In this document: in pieces, positions 40,666 through 52,639 of the stretch
Layout of the letters: each line of letters starts with the position of its first letter
Position numbering within the stretch: the first letter of the stretch is position 1
Assembly: GCF_001661265.1 (NCBI RefSeq)
Contig: NW_017566996.1
Span: forward strand, 124,001 to 188,000
Length of the DNA: 64,000 nt
Source of the DNA: Saitoella complicata NRRL Y-17804
Taxonomy: Eukaryota > Ascomycota > Saitoellomycetes > Saitoellales > Saitoellaceae
Reading direction: 5' to 3'
The notes under the pieces: generated by a model
The model's input: only the letters and a program-made list of their open reading frames with translations
The model's database searches: none
Told to the model about the DNA's origin: nothing
Made by a program: the position numbers and the translations under genes

Positions 40666-42998
40666 ACGTGAGAGTATATGGGGTAGGTATCTTTGAGTAA
40701 TCCAAAAGATCTTTATGAATCACGCATGCAAGTCTTGTTCACGAAACTTCAAATGTCATTGCAAATGGCCATTGCTACATGTGGATATGTACCGAGCAAA
40801 ACCTTGATAATACCTAATGTATAAACCTGTTTACCATTGCACCTCAAACCTGGCTGTGGGCGTGTGTACTCCCCAGCTGGTGAAGGCGTGGGAATTTTCA
40901 AAGACCGTCCAAAGAAGATGCTAAGCATAATTGAAACCCCAGATAAGCCAGCTAGGATACACTCGAGGTGTGATATTCCCTGTGCCGCTACCCATAAAGG
41001 ACACGGGAGTGCCTCGGATGGTGCAACCCACATCCACTGCCAAGTACCTGCTTAGAGTTAACGACCTCGATCGCGATTGAAAGTCAAAATTGGCGTGGGC
41101 GAGGACGTGACAACAACCTTCACGAAACGACACAGATATAGAGTCATATGAAGTGAGAAATATCGTGAGTAAAGGGACCTGGTCATTGCGCCCCAGCGAA
41201 ATCATGATCGCCTGGTTCAGACAAGGAGTGCAAAATTTGGCGTACGTATTGGATACATATAGAACCATATTGCTCCAGCACAGTCCCAAACCATCGAGAT
41301 AGCTAACTCTACTCTGATCAGTTTTTTGTATAGCACCCGTACGATCCAAAGTCCGAGACGCCTACACTCAACTACTCCACATCACGAGTATCCAGCCATA
41401 TGCCTTGACGCGGTACCATAATAAAACCAACCACCGCCAACGACCGGATCCACCCCGAGGCGAAGACCGAACATAGATGCTATAGGTGGTGGCAGTGTTC
41501 CTCTGATCAGGTCAGCCCGGAGTTCGTCGAGGTGCATATTTTCCCGGGTTGATGTGAAAGTAACACAGACGATGACGGCAAAGCTAAAGTCGAGCTCGGG
41601 AGGAAGAACGAGCAATAAGGCAGCTGGTTTGCTGCAGTTCGTTTGGTCGCGTCGTTGGTGGAGTTCCGAATCAGCAGCTAGGACAGTTGTAATCTGTGTG
41701 AGCGGAAGTTCGAGGACGAACTCTGGATGGTGGACAAACCTCTGAGATATACTCCTTTCGGCCACTGAAATCGGAAGGCCTCAAGTTGTCCAGTATGCGT
41801 GCCCTAAGACTCCCCTTCTCTGGTTGGTTCAAGCTTGAGATGGACATATCGCTCAACAATACATAGGTGGACCGCAGGAGAAGGGCGATCGAGGGAGCTC
41901 GGCTGGAGATAAGGAATTCCTGCTGCGATTGCGGTTCTAATGCTCATGATGGCGGTCTGCTGTAAGTGCTGCTGGTGTCCCTTCGCAATCGTTGCGGGCA
42001 ACTGGACATGTGCACAACAGGTTCGCGCTGCGCCCTCGCCGTCGCCCAGGGTTGAGATGAGGTTAATTTCAGCTGCGAAACGACATAAATTAAGAACTGA
42101 CTTGGACATTATCAATGACATACCACGGAGTTTGGAGACACAATACTCTTGAGCCCAGGTCTGATCCTCCCGGGCCCGCGTACCCAGCACCCCGTCGCGA
42201 CGTTGCCTTGACACCGCTGCCATGTCCCCGAGGGTAAAAAGTCTACCAAGATCCCTTCCATCTATGTAGATCACTTTGTGATATCGATATTGCCGAAGAA
42301 TGCGAAAAGTTTCCAAATTCCGTACCAGTGAGACGGATCACTCAAAGGCGCACTGCCCGTTCCGCGCTAGTGCAACTTAGTCCGCTGGGACCCCCATCGA
42401 CCGTCCAGGAAACATTTCTTAAAAACTGTCAAACTCTGAGAGAAGAGACATGTTGATGCTCCTCTCAATGATCGGATTTTGAAACTGTGCTCAGATCAGC
42501 AATCAGACGAGTATCGCAGAAGTCATGGGTATGGTGTCAAGGATCACTCAAAGCTAATTTCTTACGTGCACGCGCTAACGAGTGCACCCCCAGACACCCG
42601 GCCGAGGGCCCTCCGCCCAATTTCCGCATAGTTTAATAGTGATGTAATCCTGACCAGTGTTTGCATTGCTCGGACATCAGGCGAGCGGTCCAGGCAGCGG
42701 GATCAGGAGGCGGGGATTTTGCTCATTGTGGGCAAGTGTTGGCGTCCCCTGAAAACACGAGACGAGCCTTCCGTGGGTTGCCCCTCATCCAGCGTGACAA
42801 TTGCCCCGCCCCCTTTGATCACGAATGCGACCCATGATACATTACAAATCAAATCTAGCCTCAACACGGCCTAGTGCCAAGAAACTCCGCCAAGAAAACC
42901 ACATGCCTGCCGTGCCAAGTTTTCCCTATAAGAACGCCGCCCTCCACCGTCCCTCCCTTCTCTTTCTTCACATCTACCCAACTTCTTCAACAGCTACA
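40666..42998. other. Gene-poor 2.3-kb region
   Basis: The longest stretch without a recognisable gene in the window. Several minus-strand ORFs of 94-170 codons occur but match no family I know. A minus-strand intron-like unit (42073-42123) lies within one of them. The base composition is ordinary with no AT-rich RIP-like signature and no repeats or terminal inverted repeats that I can see. Confidence 0.5.
41804..42316 (-). CDS. Doubtful small hypothetical gene
   Basis: An open frame of 170 codons starting METFRILRQYRYHKVIYIDG. It contains a convincing 51-nt intron signal (42123 down to 42073: GTATGT donor, TTTCGCAG acceptor) whose removal keeps the frame, giving 153 residues. No domain, membrane span or family is visible, and codon usage does not show the strong skew blocks of known genes nearby. 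It could be a lineage-specific gene, a non-coding transcript or chance. Confidence 0.22.
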   Translation of the reverse strand: METFRILRQYRYHKVIYIDGRDLGRLFTLGDMAAVSRQRRDGVLGTRAREDQTWAQEYCVSKLRGMSLIMSKSVLNLCRFAAEINLISTLGDGEGAARTCCAHVQLPATIAKGHQQHLQQTAIMSIRTAIAAGIPYLQPSSLDRPSPAVHLCIVERYVHLKLEPTREGES

Positions 42999-45571
42999 AT
43001 GGCGGCTCCCTTCCCAGCTCCCACCCAGGAGACCACACTCGAACTAATCATCAACCACCAAACGGTAAGTGCACCCACCACAGCTAACCCTCCATCTTTC
43101 CCGGTACGCCTCGATCAACCCACCAACTACCCCACGTTCCATACCACACACACACAAATCCCTACCAACCCAAAATCACCAAATAAGAGTCACGTCTCAA
43201 CACGTGCACACACTGGCAATCACACCCTCGGGTTTTCACACGTCGCGGGTGTGAATTTCTCCGCACGTTTCAACAACTATGTTCTTTATGTTGTTGATGA
43301 CTGGCACTAAACACGAGCGTAGCACTTCGGGCTCTCCGATAAGCCCATCATCCTCACGATCTCAACCGGGTTATGGGTGCGACAGTCGTGCCACGATGGA
43401 GTCCGTCTTTTTTAGGGCTTTCACGCGGGACGCAGCACCCATCACCCCCGAGATTCTTGTGAGTCGGACCTTATGGCTTACCTTGTTTACGGACTTGGAT
43501 TTGGTCACGGCCCGGATCACCCATTGACAAGGACAGTCTCCCACAATTCCCGGTTTGTGCCGGCTGTTCCGGCAAACTCTGACACATTCCACCTTTTGGG
43601 TCGTGCCGACGTGTCCGTTCGAGAGGGCGGGCGCCGCGGTCTACACGAACCCGTCCTGGCAACAGTTCGGCAGCGTGCAGACTAGGTTATTTTCTCTCCC
43701 GAGGTGATTTATCAAGGGAGGTGGGAAATGATAGCCCTAGTTGCGATGTTTAAGGGTGTCAGAGTTTGTGTGTCTGGTACAAATTGGCTTTGGGATGAAA
43801 CTGGTGGGTGGTGCATGTTCCACGAGAGTGGAGTTGTGATGCGCTGCGTGAGGTGTTGGGGATATTTTGTTTTACTGGGAACTTCTGTGTATGTGAATGG
43901 GACACATGTGGGGAGAGTTGAGTGGATTTGTGAGAGGAGTGCTGGGGGGTGGGGGCGCGGCTGGCACTTACACCTTTTGCTTTGAAGTCATTTTGCTAAC
44001 TTCTTTGATTTGCAGGTTGATCTCGATTACGAGATCCTTCACTACGCGTACATCCATTGGCAACTCCGCCGCCCTGACCCTCCTATGTCTGTCGACGATG
44101 TGATTTGGAGGTTGAGACAGTTCGTGCTGAAGGCAAAGTGGGAGAGGGGTGTTGTATTTGCTGTGAAGCTTTGGGCGGCGTTTGTACACATGGCTTTGCG
44201 CGAGGCATCGGAGGGATCACCGGGTTGGAGACACTTGTCGGGACAGGAGAGGCTAGTCAAGTCCGGGGTATGTTATCCTTGCCTTCCTCCTCTTTCTCTT
44301 GTTCGTGTTGTTAAACTATGATGTTTGTATAGCGTATCGAGCAAGTTATCGTGCGAAATGTGCCGGAATTCATCACTCAACATAACCTCCCCGACTCTCC
44401 GGCGGATGCCCCTTGGTTGCACGACTTCCATCTCCTGGGTACTGCTACTCCTATCCCCATTTTGGCCGCGGCAGAGATTTCTGCTCCCGCTTCAGCGGGC
44501 GCTGACTCTGAATCGAACCTGGATCTTCCTGTCGATCTCAATGAATTGGCAACCCAAGCTATTCCGGCCTTATCGCTTGCACCCTTGGCTTCTCCGGTTT
44601 CGTTGAGTGAGCAGGTTGGTTCTGGTTCTGGTTCTGGAGTTGGTGTTGGTGGGGATGATGCTGTCGGGGGTGTGGAGATGGGTGGGCAAGAATCTCAGCA
44701 GCAAACTCAGCAACAGCAACAGCAATTGCCGGCGGGTAATCAGACGCCTACTCCTACCCCGCCGAGCAACCATCCTCTTAGTATGGACGCCCTCCCTCTT
44801 CCCAGCAATGGCATTTGCAATGTCTGTTTTCAGTCTCACACCCATGACGACTTCGCCTTCGCGAAGTTTACTGAGGGTGGTGATTTTCAGCCACGTCCAT
44901 TCCATTTTGAAGATTACGCTGGTCGTGTCTACATCCTCAAGGAATGGGACGTCGATTATCTCATTAAGAAAATGATCACTGCTGGCAATGTCATGATCAC
45001 GAAGTTCTTGATGCAAGACGAGGATGGAGCTGGGTTGACTCGATATCTGAACGCGGCGAGGAGGGCGGATCAGACGACTCAATTGTACGCCTGTGGAACG
45101 CAGTGGGGTCTTGCAAACTTTTGGACGGCGTTCCATGAAGTGTGGGCGAAAGCGTACAAGCCGAACGGAGCTCCTGCGCCTGAGTCCGTCATATATCAAA
45201 TCGGCACCGCCATCTCCTCACTCAAACGCCTCGAGGATGACCGTCCGATCCGCAACTCCAGCAATGCGGCGCGCAACCCGCACGGATATATCGACGCAGA
45301 GGATCTCTGGAGTGCCATGTTGTTTTTGAGGATGATTCACAGGCATTTGAGGGATTCGGTGAGGGTGAGGATGTGGGGCAAGGAGTTGAATCGCCTCAGT
45401 AATACTTTGAGGCGGTACGAGCAAGCCTCTATCAATGAAGCTGATAGGCAAAGGGATGCCATCATCGACAATGCGAGGAGGAAGAGGGAGAGAGATGCGA
45501 TAGAGGTTGATGTCAATGAGGAGGAGCAACCGACGAGGGGGTTGTTCAACTGGGGTATTCTTGGGTTGTGA
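42999..45571 (+). CDS. Orphan protein with poly-Gln middle and long first intron
   Basis: I do not recognise this protein. The proposed exons are 42999-43064, 44016-44267 and 44333-45571, all joined in phase 0, giving 518 residues. The start MAAPFPAPTQETTLELIINH (then QT) joins VDLDYEILHYAYIHWQLRRP, a helical opening reminiscent of small alpha bundles. The centre has Ala/Pro/Ser, a GSGSGVGVGG run and QQQTQQQQQQ. The C-terminal half is well ordered: FHFEDYAGRVYILKEWDVDY, YLNAARRADQTTQLYACGTQ, GLANFWTAFHEVWAKAY, LWSAMLFLRMIHRHLRDS, then a basic helix ending RGLFNWGILGL. Intron 1 would be 951 nt against 51-79 nt for most others here (intron 2 is 65 nt), so a missed small exon is possible. The strong GTAAGT donor and CTAAC-TTTGCAG acceptor support it. 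Confidence 0.7.
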
Positions 45572-46404
45572 AACGTTGCATCTTGCATGTGATGGATCAT
45601 GAGGAGCCCGAGGAACGAGGACGAGGAGGGACACCACAAAAAAAAACGAGGATACGAACAGTTGAATTTGGTCGGCATATTATGAGAAGAAGAGGCGCAC
45701 ACATCATTAATTCCCACACCAGTATCATTGGCTTCACCAGTCGTTGATCCATCTCACTTAATACATATTGCTTTTTGCTTCTGCTTCGCTGTGTCGTTCT
45801 TCATGGTCATGTCCGGGTTCGGCTTAGGCTCCACGTTTATTTCACTTCTCTCAACTATCGTCGAGGTTGTCTCGTCACTGATGTTAAATGGCTCGGCCTT
45901 TCTTATCTCCTGCGATTCTGTTCTTACGATAGACTTGAGAAAGAGACGGGACGACAGTGGTCATGGAGGACTGGTGGAGCTCGAGACGAAGACCTCGAGA
46001 AGGAGTTTAATCACGACAAAATTTCGAATGGCCAGTAGTATCCTATCAGTTGGAGTGCACAAAAGTCATATTGGAGTACTGGTATGGATGAGTTATCCCC
46101 AAGGAGTTCGAAGGGGCAGGATACTGTGGGAAATAACGTGATACGGTAATAAAAGTGATATTCGTCTATATCTCGACAACAGCGTCTGTGATGACAAGTC
46201 CCCCATACGATGCAAGTGCAGCAGAAAGGAAACACAAAACCAAAACCAAAAGAACGATAACTCGAGCGCTGTTGAATCGCCCATATCAAACCCAAAGAAC
46301 ACCGGCACCATTTGTTGAAAGGATGCAAAACAAGTCAAAAAAACCCAAAGAAATCGCTAGAATACAAATGTAACGAACTTTTTGTAGTTCTAAAACGTCA
46401 ACGT
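45572..46404. other. Convergent intergenic region, 833 bp
   Basis: It lies between the 3' ends of the poly-Gln orphan and the C1-THF synthase gene. Open frames of about 100-137 codons exist on both strands (for example plus 45803-46141) but have no ATG context, domain or codon signal that convinces me. Confidence 0.45.
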
Positions 46405-49380
46405 CTAGAACATACCCTCGATCTCGCCGTCCTCGTTGATGTCGATGTTCAAGTAGGCCGGGGCAGTGGGCAATCCAGGGATAGTCTGAATCTCAGCAGC
46501 CAAGGGGTACAAGAATCCAGCACCGACGGAAGCGCGGATATCACGGATAGGAACCTTGCCGTAGTTGGCGGGGTATCCCTTGAGGGTGGGGTCGTGGGAG
46601 ATAGAGTACTGGGTCTTGGCCATACAGATGGGCAGATTAGCGAAACCCTGCTTAGTGTAGGTCTCGATCTTCTTCTTAGCGAGGTCAGAGAGCTCGATAC
46701 CATCGGCGTTGTAAATCTCCTTGCAGATAGTCTCGATCTTCTGCTCGATGGGGATGTCGAGCTCGTACAAGAACTTGAAGTTCTTGTCAGGAGACTCACA
46801 AGCCTCCATGACAGCCTCGGCGAGGTCAATGGCACCCGCACCACCCTTAGCCCAGTGGTAAGTAGGAACAGCAGCCTTGGCACCAGCAGCCAAAGCCTCC
46901 TCACGGACAGCGTCGAGCTCAGCCTGAGTATCAGTGTGGAACTGGTTAATGGCAACAACGACGGGCATACCGAACTTGCCGGCGTTCTCGATGTGCTTGC
47001 GCAAGTTGGCGCAACCCTTGCGGACCATCTCGACGTTCTCGGTGGAGTACTCGGCGGGAAGGGCACGTCCGGGGGTGACGTCCGGGGCACCACCGTGGGA
47101 CTTAAGCGCACGGACGGTAGCGACGAGGACGACGGCGTCGGGAGTCAAACCAGAGCGACGGACCTTGATGTCAAAGAACTTCTCCATACCCATATCAGCA
47201 CCGAAGCCAGCCTCGGTAACGACGTATCCAGGAGCCTCCTCGGCGTTAGGGGTAGTACCAGCCAACTTAAGGGCGATCTTGTCAGCGATGACGGAGGAGT
47301 TTCCGTGAGCGATGTTAGCGAAGGGACCAGCGTGGACGAAGACGGGGGTACCCTCAATGGTCTGCATGAGGTTAGGCTTGATAGCGTCCTTCATCAAGAC
47401 GGTCAAAGCACCTCCGATACCGATGTCATCGGCAGTGATGGGCTCGCCGGAACGAGAAGAGGCGACGACCATCTGGCCCAAACGCTCACGCATGTCCTTC
47501 AAGTCGTTAGCGAGAGCAAGGACGGCCATACACTCCGAAGCGACAGAGATATCGAATCCAGCCTGGCGGGTGAAGCCCTTCTCGGTAGATCCCTGACCAA
47601 CAGTGATCTTCCTCAAGAAACGGTCGTTAACATCGAGGACGCGCTGCCAAGTGATGGTCTCAGGGTCGATATCGAGACGAGCGAACTTCGTGATCTCCTC
47701 CTCGGTCAAGTCATCAGGGTTGGTCTTGTCAATACCCAACTTCTTGAGACGCCTGAACATGACAGGTGCGAACTTACGGACACCGCCCTTAGCAGGCACG
47801 AGACGAGAGTACAAAGCCTTGTCCTTCTGAGTGTTCTCGTGGAACATACGGGTGTCAATGGCAGCAGCCAACAAGTTGTTAGCAGCAGTGACAGCGTGGA
47901 TATCACCAGTCAAGTGCAAGTTGAACTCATCCATGGGAATGACCTGAGAGTAACCTCCACCTGCGGCACCACCCTTGATACCGAAAGTAGGACCCTGGGA
48001 GGGCTGACGGACGGTAGCGAAAGCGGTCTTACCGAGGTGAGCACCGAGGGCCTGAACGAGACCCATGACGGTGGTGGACTTACCCTCACCGAGAGGAGTG
48101 GGGGTGATACCAGTGACGACGACGTAACGACCATCCTTCTTGTGCTCCAAACGCTTCAAGATGGAAAGGTCGACCTTGGCCTTGTAGCGACCGTACATCT
48201 CCAACTCAGTATCGGCGATACCGAGCTCCTCAGCGACCTCAGAGATGAGCTTAGGAGTCTGGGAACGGGCGATGGTGATGTCATTGGGAACGGGGTCCTG
48301 GAGGTCGAGGGGGAGGGGACGAATGGCCTTCTTGGCAGAGGCGGTCTGGTGGGTCTTGGCGGAGTTGACGACGTTCTGCAAGAGCATGGCGACGGTCATG
48401 GGTCCGACACCTCCGGGGACGGGGGTGATGGCACCGGCGACCTCGGCGGCAGCGGAAAACTCAACGTCACCGACGAGACGGGACCCAGACTTCTTGGTAG
48501 AGTCGGGGATAAAGTTGGTACCAACGTCGATAACGGTACATCCGGGCTTCAACCACGATCCCTTTACGAACTCGGCCTTACCAATGGCAGCGACGACGAT
48601 GTCGGCCTCGCGGACGATCTCCTCGATGTTCTGGGTGCGGGAGTGGCAGACGGTGACGGTAGCGTCGGCCTCCTTCAACAAGTAAGAAACGGGAGATCCG
48701 ACAATGTCGGAACGACCCAAAACGACGGCACGCTTACCGCTGGGGTCAACGCCGGATTCGCGGAGGAGGTGCATGATACCCGCCGGGGTACAGGGAACGT
48801 GGGTAGGCTGTCCACCCCTCTTCGCCAACTCTCCAATGTTCACAGTAGAGAAACCATCAACGTCCTTCGCCAGCGACACAGCCTCGGTAACGGCCTGCTC
48901 GTTGATGTGCTTGGGGACGGGAAGCTGGACGAGAATACCGTGCACAGCGGGGTCGTTGTCGAGCTTGCCGATCTCCTTGAGGAGTTCGGGCTCGGTGATG
49001 GTCTCGGGTAATTTGTAGATGTTGCAAGTGATGCCGGCCTCGGTCGCAGCCTTTTGCTTCATGCGAACATATTGGGAGGAGTCGGGACGCTCTCCGACCT
49101 GGATGATTGCGAGGGAAGGGTGGAAAGCAGGAATGGTCTTTTGCGTCTCGGTGATCTCAGCGGACAAGCGCTCACGGATTGACCTACCGACATGTTAGCA
49201 ATTGTAAGATCATGAATATGACTCCATGACGCACCGTGCGATCGCATTCCCGTCAATCCTACGTGCGGCCATTGCTTGTGAGGTCGCGTTAAACAGTCTT
49301 CTGGCTGCCGGTGATGGTCTGCTGAGCTGATTCCGTAGAATAGAGTTTGCGCTGGCTCTTAGGACAGCAGGAAAAAGCAT
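46405..49380 (-). CDS. MIS1: Trifunctional C1-tetrahydrofolate synthase, mitochondrial with internal cytosolic start
   Basis: Methylene-THF dehydrogenase, methenyl-THF cyclohydrolase and formate-THF ligase in one chain, interconverting one-carbon units for purines, thymidylate and fMet-tRNA. Exons are 49380-49235 and 49183-46405 with a 51-nt phase-2 intron, giving 974 residues. Residues 1-36 are a mitochondrial presequence ([20 protein letters not shown], then [10 protein letters not shown]). Met37 (49272) begins [13 protein letters not shown], matching the start of cytosolic Ade3-type enzymes. The dehydrogenase/cyclohydrolase domain (about 40-345) has Tyr87 and Lys91 in [16 protein letters not shown], and the NADP site [10 protein letters not shown]. 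The synthetase domain (about 360-974) has P-loop TPLGEGKST (411-419) and [20 protein letters not shown]. Uniformly C-ending optimal codons suggest high expression. Yeast has separate MIS1 and ADE3 genes. Confidence 0.96.
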
Positions 49381-49899
49381 AATCGACCGTTTGTACTTGC
49401 TCGAAGTCTATCAGTTATAATACAGTTTGGCTTCCACTGAGTCAACCGAAGTCACCTGTAGGCCGTACGAGCGCCTGTATACCGCGACCAAATTATTTTT
49501 ACACATATGGCCCGGGTAAAGGGTGAGTCAGCTGGTCGAGATGTGATCTGATCTGATTCCCTTGCGACAAGTTTTATTTAGTACCAATGGAATACAAACC
49601 TCGAGGAAAAGTTTTTCCAGTTTGATTCGAGGAAGACGGGAGTTGAGGTGCCGAGGATCGGTAGATGGATCCATGGAATTTCGAAGAACAGGGATATCCG
49701 TGGCAGTTCAAGCGAAACGATACAGTATGCAAATGTGCGCAGGTGGTCCTCCAACGTCCTCCCTGATGGATCACGACCCTCATGTCAGTGTGTGCAAAGA
49801 AGAATGTGGATGCCCTCCTCGTAACCTTGGTGGCCGGCCCGAAAGGTGAAAAGAGGAGGGCGGAGGAGGAATAAGTACGAGGGGTTATGTCCATCAAGT

Positions 49900-50960
49900 A
49901 TGCGACGGGAACTTCATAGATATAAGCCGATGGGGCATAGACAGAGTTTACGAAACCTCTATGATGAAATCCAACATCGAAGGTCAGTATTTACTGTTGT
50001 CGCGGTGCGCTGGCTGGGTGCGCTCTGTCACGCATGGGAACTCCGTTTCTGGCGCCGGCTGTGATAGAGCATTGCACATGTTCACCTCAGTTCTGCCCTT
50101 TACTGTGATATATTCTGCCTCATTTTCGAATGTTACAACTGCGAAACCTCAAGGCATTGTGTCTTTCAGGTTGGTTACCCCGCGTCGCGACATCAACCTC
50201 AGAGACTTCCTCGAAGGCAACCCTTCCACCTCGACCATAGAGATTGTACAGGGATTCAAAAACTTACAGGATGCAGAAACCGACCGTCCTGCTCTTGTAC
50301 TCCGAAGCTGTTGCGTGTCCTAAGGCTCCATGTGAAGTACTCAGATGTCCGGTTGTATCGAGACTATTCTGCAAACTTGTTCATGCTGATCAAGACTCCG
50401 CATTTGAAACATTTGACTCTCTTTCTTGCCTTGCATGCTGTGAGAGGAAAGAGGAGGGCAAAACGGTGTCTGCATCTATCATTCCAGGTCCAATGATGAT
50501 TGCAAATCAACCGTTTGGGATAATAATGTGGAACGCCTCGACATACATGAGTTGCGTATTGAAGAGGGATCCTTGGAGGTAAGACATATGTACAATACCA
50601 GCCGAAATATGCTCACGCTGTTGAACCAGGACGCAAGAGCGTTTGGGCAATCCCTTCGCAAGTTCACCAGGCTGCGGGAACATGTTTGTGCGATCCCGAT
50701 ACACCAAGAGCGCCTCGGTTATACCCTTGATTCGAGATAGCCTATCTCGGCAACAATGCGCTGGAAACGATGCAGCTAGTGAACGATGGATTTGAGGCAG
50801 CAGATGTTCGCTTCAATCGCGACAGTGAATACCGTGCGCTGGAGAGCATAGAGGTGTATCGCTTGGGGGATCTGGCTGCCACAATGAATGTCTCACTTTT
50901 TGATTTCCTAGATTCAACATCGTTTCTTGTGCCAATGTCATTTTGGGCGGCTCCATGACC
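49900..50960 (+). pseudogene. Degenerate LRR-like relic, possibly F-box family
   Basis: Plus-strand frames carry scattered leucine-rich segments in different frames: INLRDFLEGNPSTSTIEIVQ, then LRLHVKYSDVRLYRDYSANL, then HLKHLTLFLALHAV, then VERLDIHELRIEEGSLEV, LRKFTRLREHVCAI and YRALESIEVYRLGDL. The spacing resembles LRR solenoids of fungal F-box proteins. No single frame is open through the region and no intron set rescues it, so it looks like a decayed gene with several breaks. The F-box part itself is not visible here; the link rests on the neighbouring relic. Confidence 0.4.
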
Positions 50961-51482
50961 ATTATCCCAGAAAAACGCGGGTAATAGGTATCCAGGCTGC
51001 AGGCGATCGTGGGAAGTCTTGATCTACGTGTTGTTATGGAACGATATTCGTATTTTTATGAAGGGCTCGCAGCTGCAATAGTTCGAACATAGCCTTTGTG
51101 ATTTCAAAGAGGAATCTCTGCATCTCTTGGAGAATGACAGCGGAGGAAGGCGGAGGAGTAATGAGGAACACGGAGGAGAAGCGGTGGAGGTAATGCATAG
51201 GTGTCACGACTCACTCCAGAGTATAAGCAGCGTTCACCCAATCTGCCTTTTAAGGTCATTCAAGTCCTTGCCTGTCTTATATTGACCTTTGCCTCGCCGT
51301 TATAGCAACTTGTTGCTAGCTCCGTATCAGCTGCTGTCCGCTCGCACGGGCCGGGCCCTTCCCGACTCTCCTCAACATTGCCGACGCAGCTGTGCTGTCC
51401 ACCGCGCCAACAACCTCAGACTTTAATTTGACCTTGGCCCTTATGAAAACATTACACCTGCGGCTTTGCGAGTTTCAATACC

Positions 51483-52333
51483 ATGAGCCTCACCAATCGT
51501 CCTCAATCATGAAGCTTCACCGACCTCCCGGTGGAGATCCTCACCTCGGTCGTGGCACTCCTTAATCCTGCCCACCTGCGACAGATCCGACAAGCTTGCA
51601 AGAACCTTTGTTGCATCACGAACCGCGAAATTTTCGCTGTCATTGGTGAAAACCCTTCGCCTTTGTTGTATGGAAGCTTCTTACCGATGTTTGAGAAAAG
51701 TTGTTTTATGCATTGACGACCCTGGAGCCTTGTTGGAATGGATTGAAGGGGCAGAACTTTCACAGATTCGAACATGTTCAGCACATAACGGACCTCAGTA
51801 TCCATGCCTGTACGACGAGGCGGGGAAACGGGACCCCCCGATTCAATTTGGCTGATAATCTAGGAGACTTTCTGTTTGATTAACTTGCAGTCCAATTGCA
51901 TGATACACTCGAAGGCCTTGACATACGAGCTTTGATTCTTAGCTGTGACCTCAGCGAACGTATGAATATTGTTTCCCTGCTGTCTAGTGTCCATTGGCCC
52001 ATGTTCTGTAATTAGGACGATGAACTCAGGGAACTTGCGGCGACCCTTGCTAACTTCACCAAACTTCGTGAATTCTCTTGTTCTCTCCCAGCAAACCTTG
52101 CGCGCACATCTTCGTCCGTTGTTGATGTTGCCAGCTTCTTCGCCCTCAAAGATGACCGCGTGGTAAATTCGTTGCAGATAGGTTTGCATGATTCGGACGC
52201 CTTCATTCCAGCAACCGTGCAGTTCGTCCGCGGGGACGCAATTGGCAGGTTAACGAGGATAGACGTCATGCACAGGTCTGGAAAGGTGGCAGCATCACTG
52301 CACGCTCCATTCCTTAGCAGCAATCTTCATTGA
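51483..52333 (+). pseudogene. Degenerate F-box/LRR-type gene
   Basis: A clear F-box-like motif, FTDLPVEILTSVVALLNPAH followed by LRQIRQACKNLCCITNREIF, begins at about 51513. An ATG at 51483 is in frame but separated from it by a TGA (51510-51512). Downstream, recognisable continuation is spread over three frames (RCLRKVVLCIDDPGALLEWI, then HITDLSIHACTT, then LHDTLEGLDIRALILSCDLS and LRELAATLANFTKLREFSC). At least three disruptions are needed to explain this, so the locus is probably non-functional. F-box proteins are SCF ubiquitin-ligase adaptors and a fast-turnover family in fungi. Confidence 0.55.
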
Positions 52334-52639
52334 GCTGCAAAGACGGTGGTACACTGTACACGGACGGAGCGTGGGAGGGTTTGAATTTGTACATTCAGGC
52401 GGGGTTCAGAGACGGGATTTCCGCTTGGATCAATATCAGTACAAGTTTCGAAAATTGAATTTAAAGACTTGAACGTTCTGTATATGCCTTGTATATGTCA
52501 ACCGTATTCGGGAATCGTCGTTACTGCAGATCGCTGCAGCTTCTGTACGTACGGTATTGATATCGCCATCTCGACGTGCAACGCGACTAGCCAGCTTAAA
52601 GACGGGGGAAAGTTTCCTATCTCCTCATTCATTTCCGTC

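Larger units (their letters stand above)
49381..52639. other. Intergenic region containing F-box/LRR relics
   Basis: Between C1-THF synthase and LTP1 there is no intact gene apart from the two decayed LRR-type regions listed separately. 49381-49900 is the promoter of C1-THF synthase plus unassigned DNA; 50961-51482 and 52334-52639 hold nothing I recognise except the LTP1 promoter. Confidence 0.5.

Noticed and set aside
40666-42998. Transposon in the gene-poor stretch
   Set aside because: No terminal repeats, transposase or reverse transcriptase motifs, and no AT-rich mutation signature are visible.
42800-43000. tRNA or small RNA genes in the spacers
   Set aside because: I looked for A/B-box and cloverleaf-like sequences in the larger spacers by eye and saw none convincing; a tRNA scan would be needed to exclude them.
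45728-46141. Plus-strand frame of 137 codons between the poly-Gln orphan and C1-THF synthase
   Set aside because: No ATG at its beginning, no domain, and codon use unlike neighbours; kept as intergenic.
46312-49011. An 899-codon plus-strand open frame antisense to C1-THF synthase
   Set aside because: It mirrors the highly codon-biased synthase gene; biased use avoids codons whose reverse complement is a stop. The protein is Gly/Val/Leu/Asp-rich with no domain.
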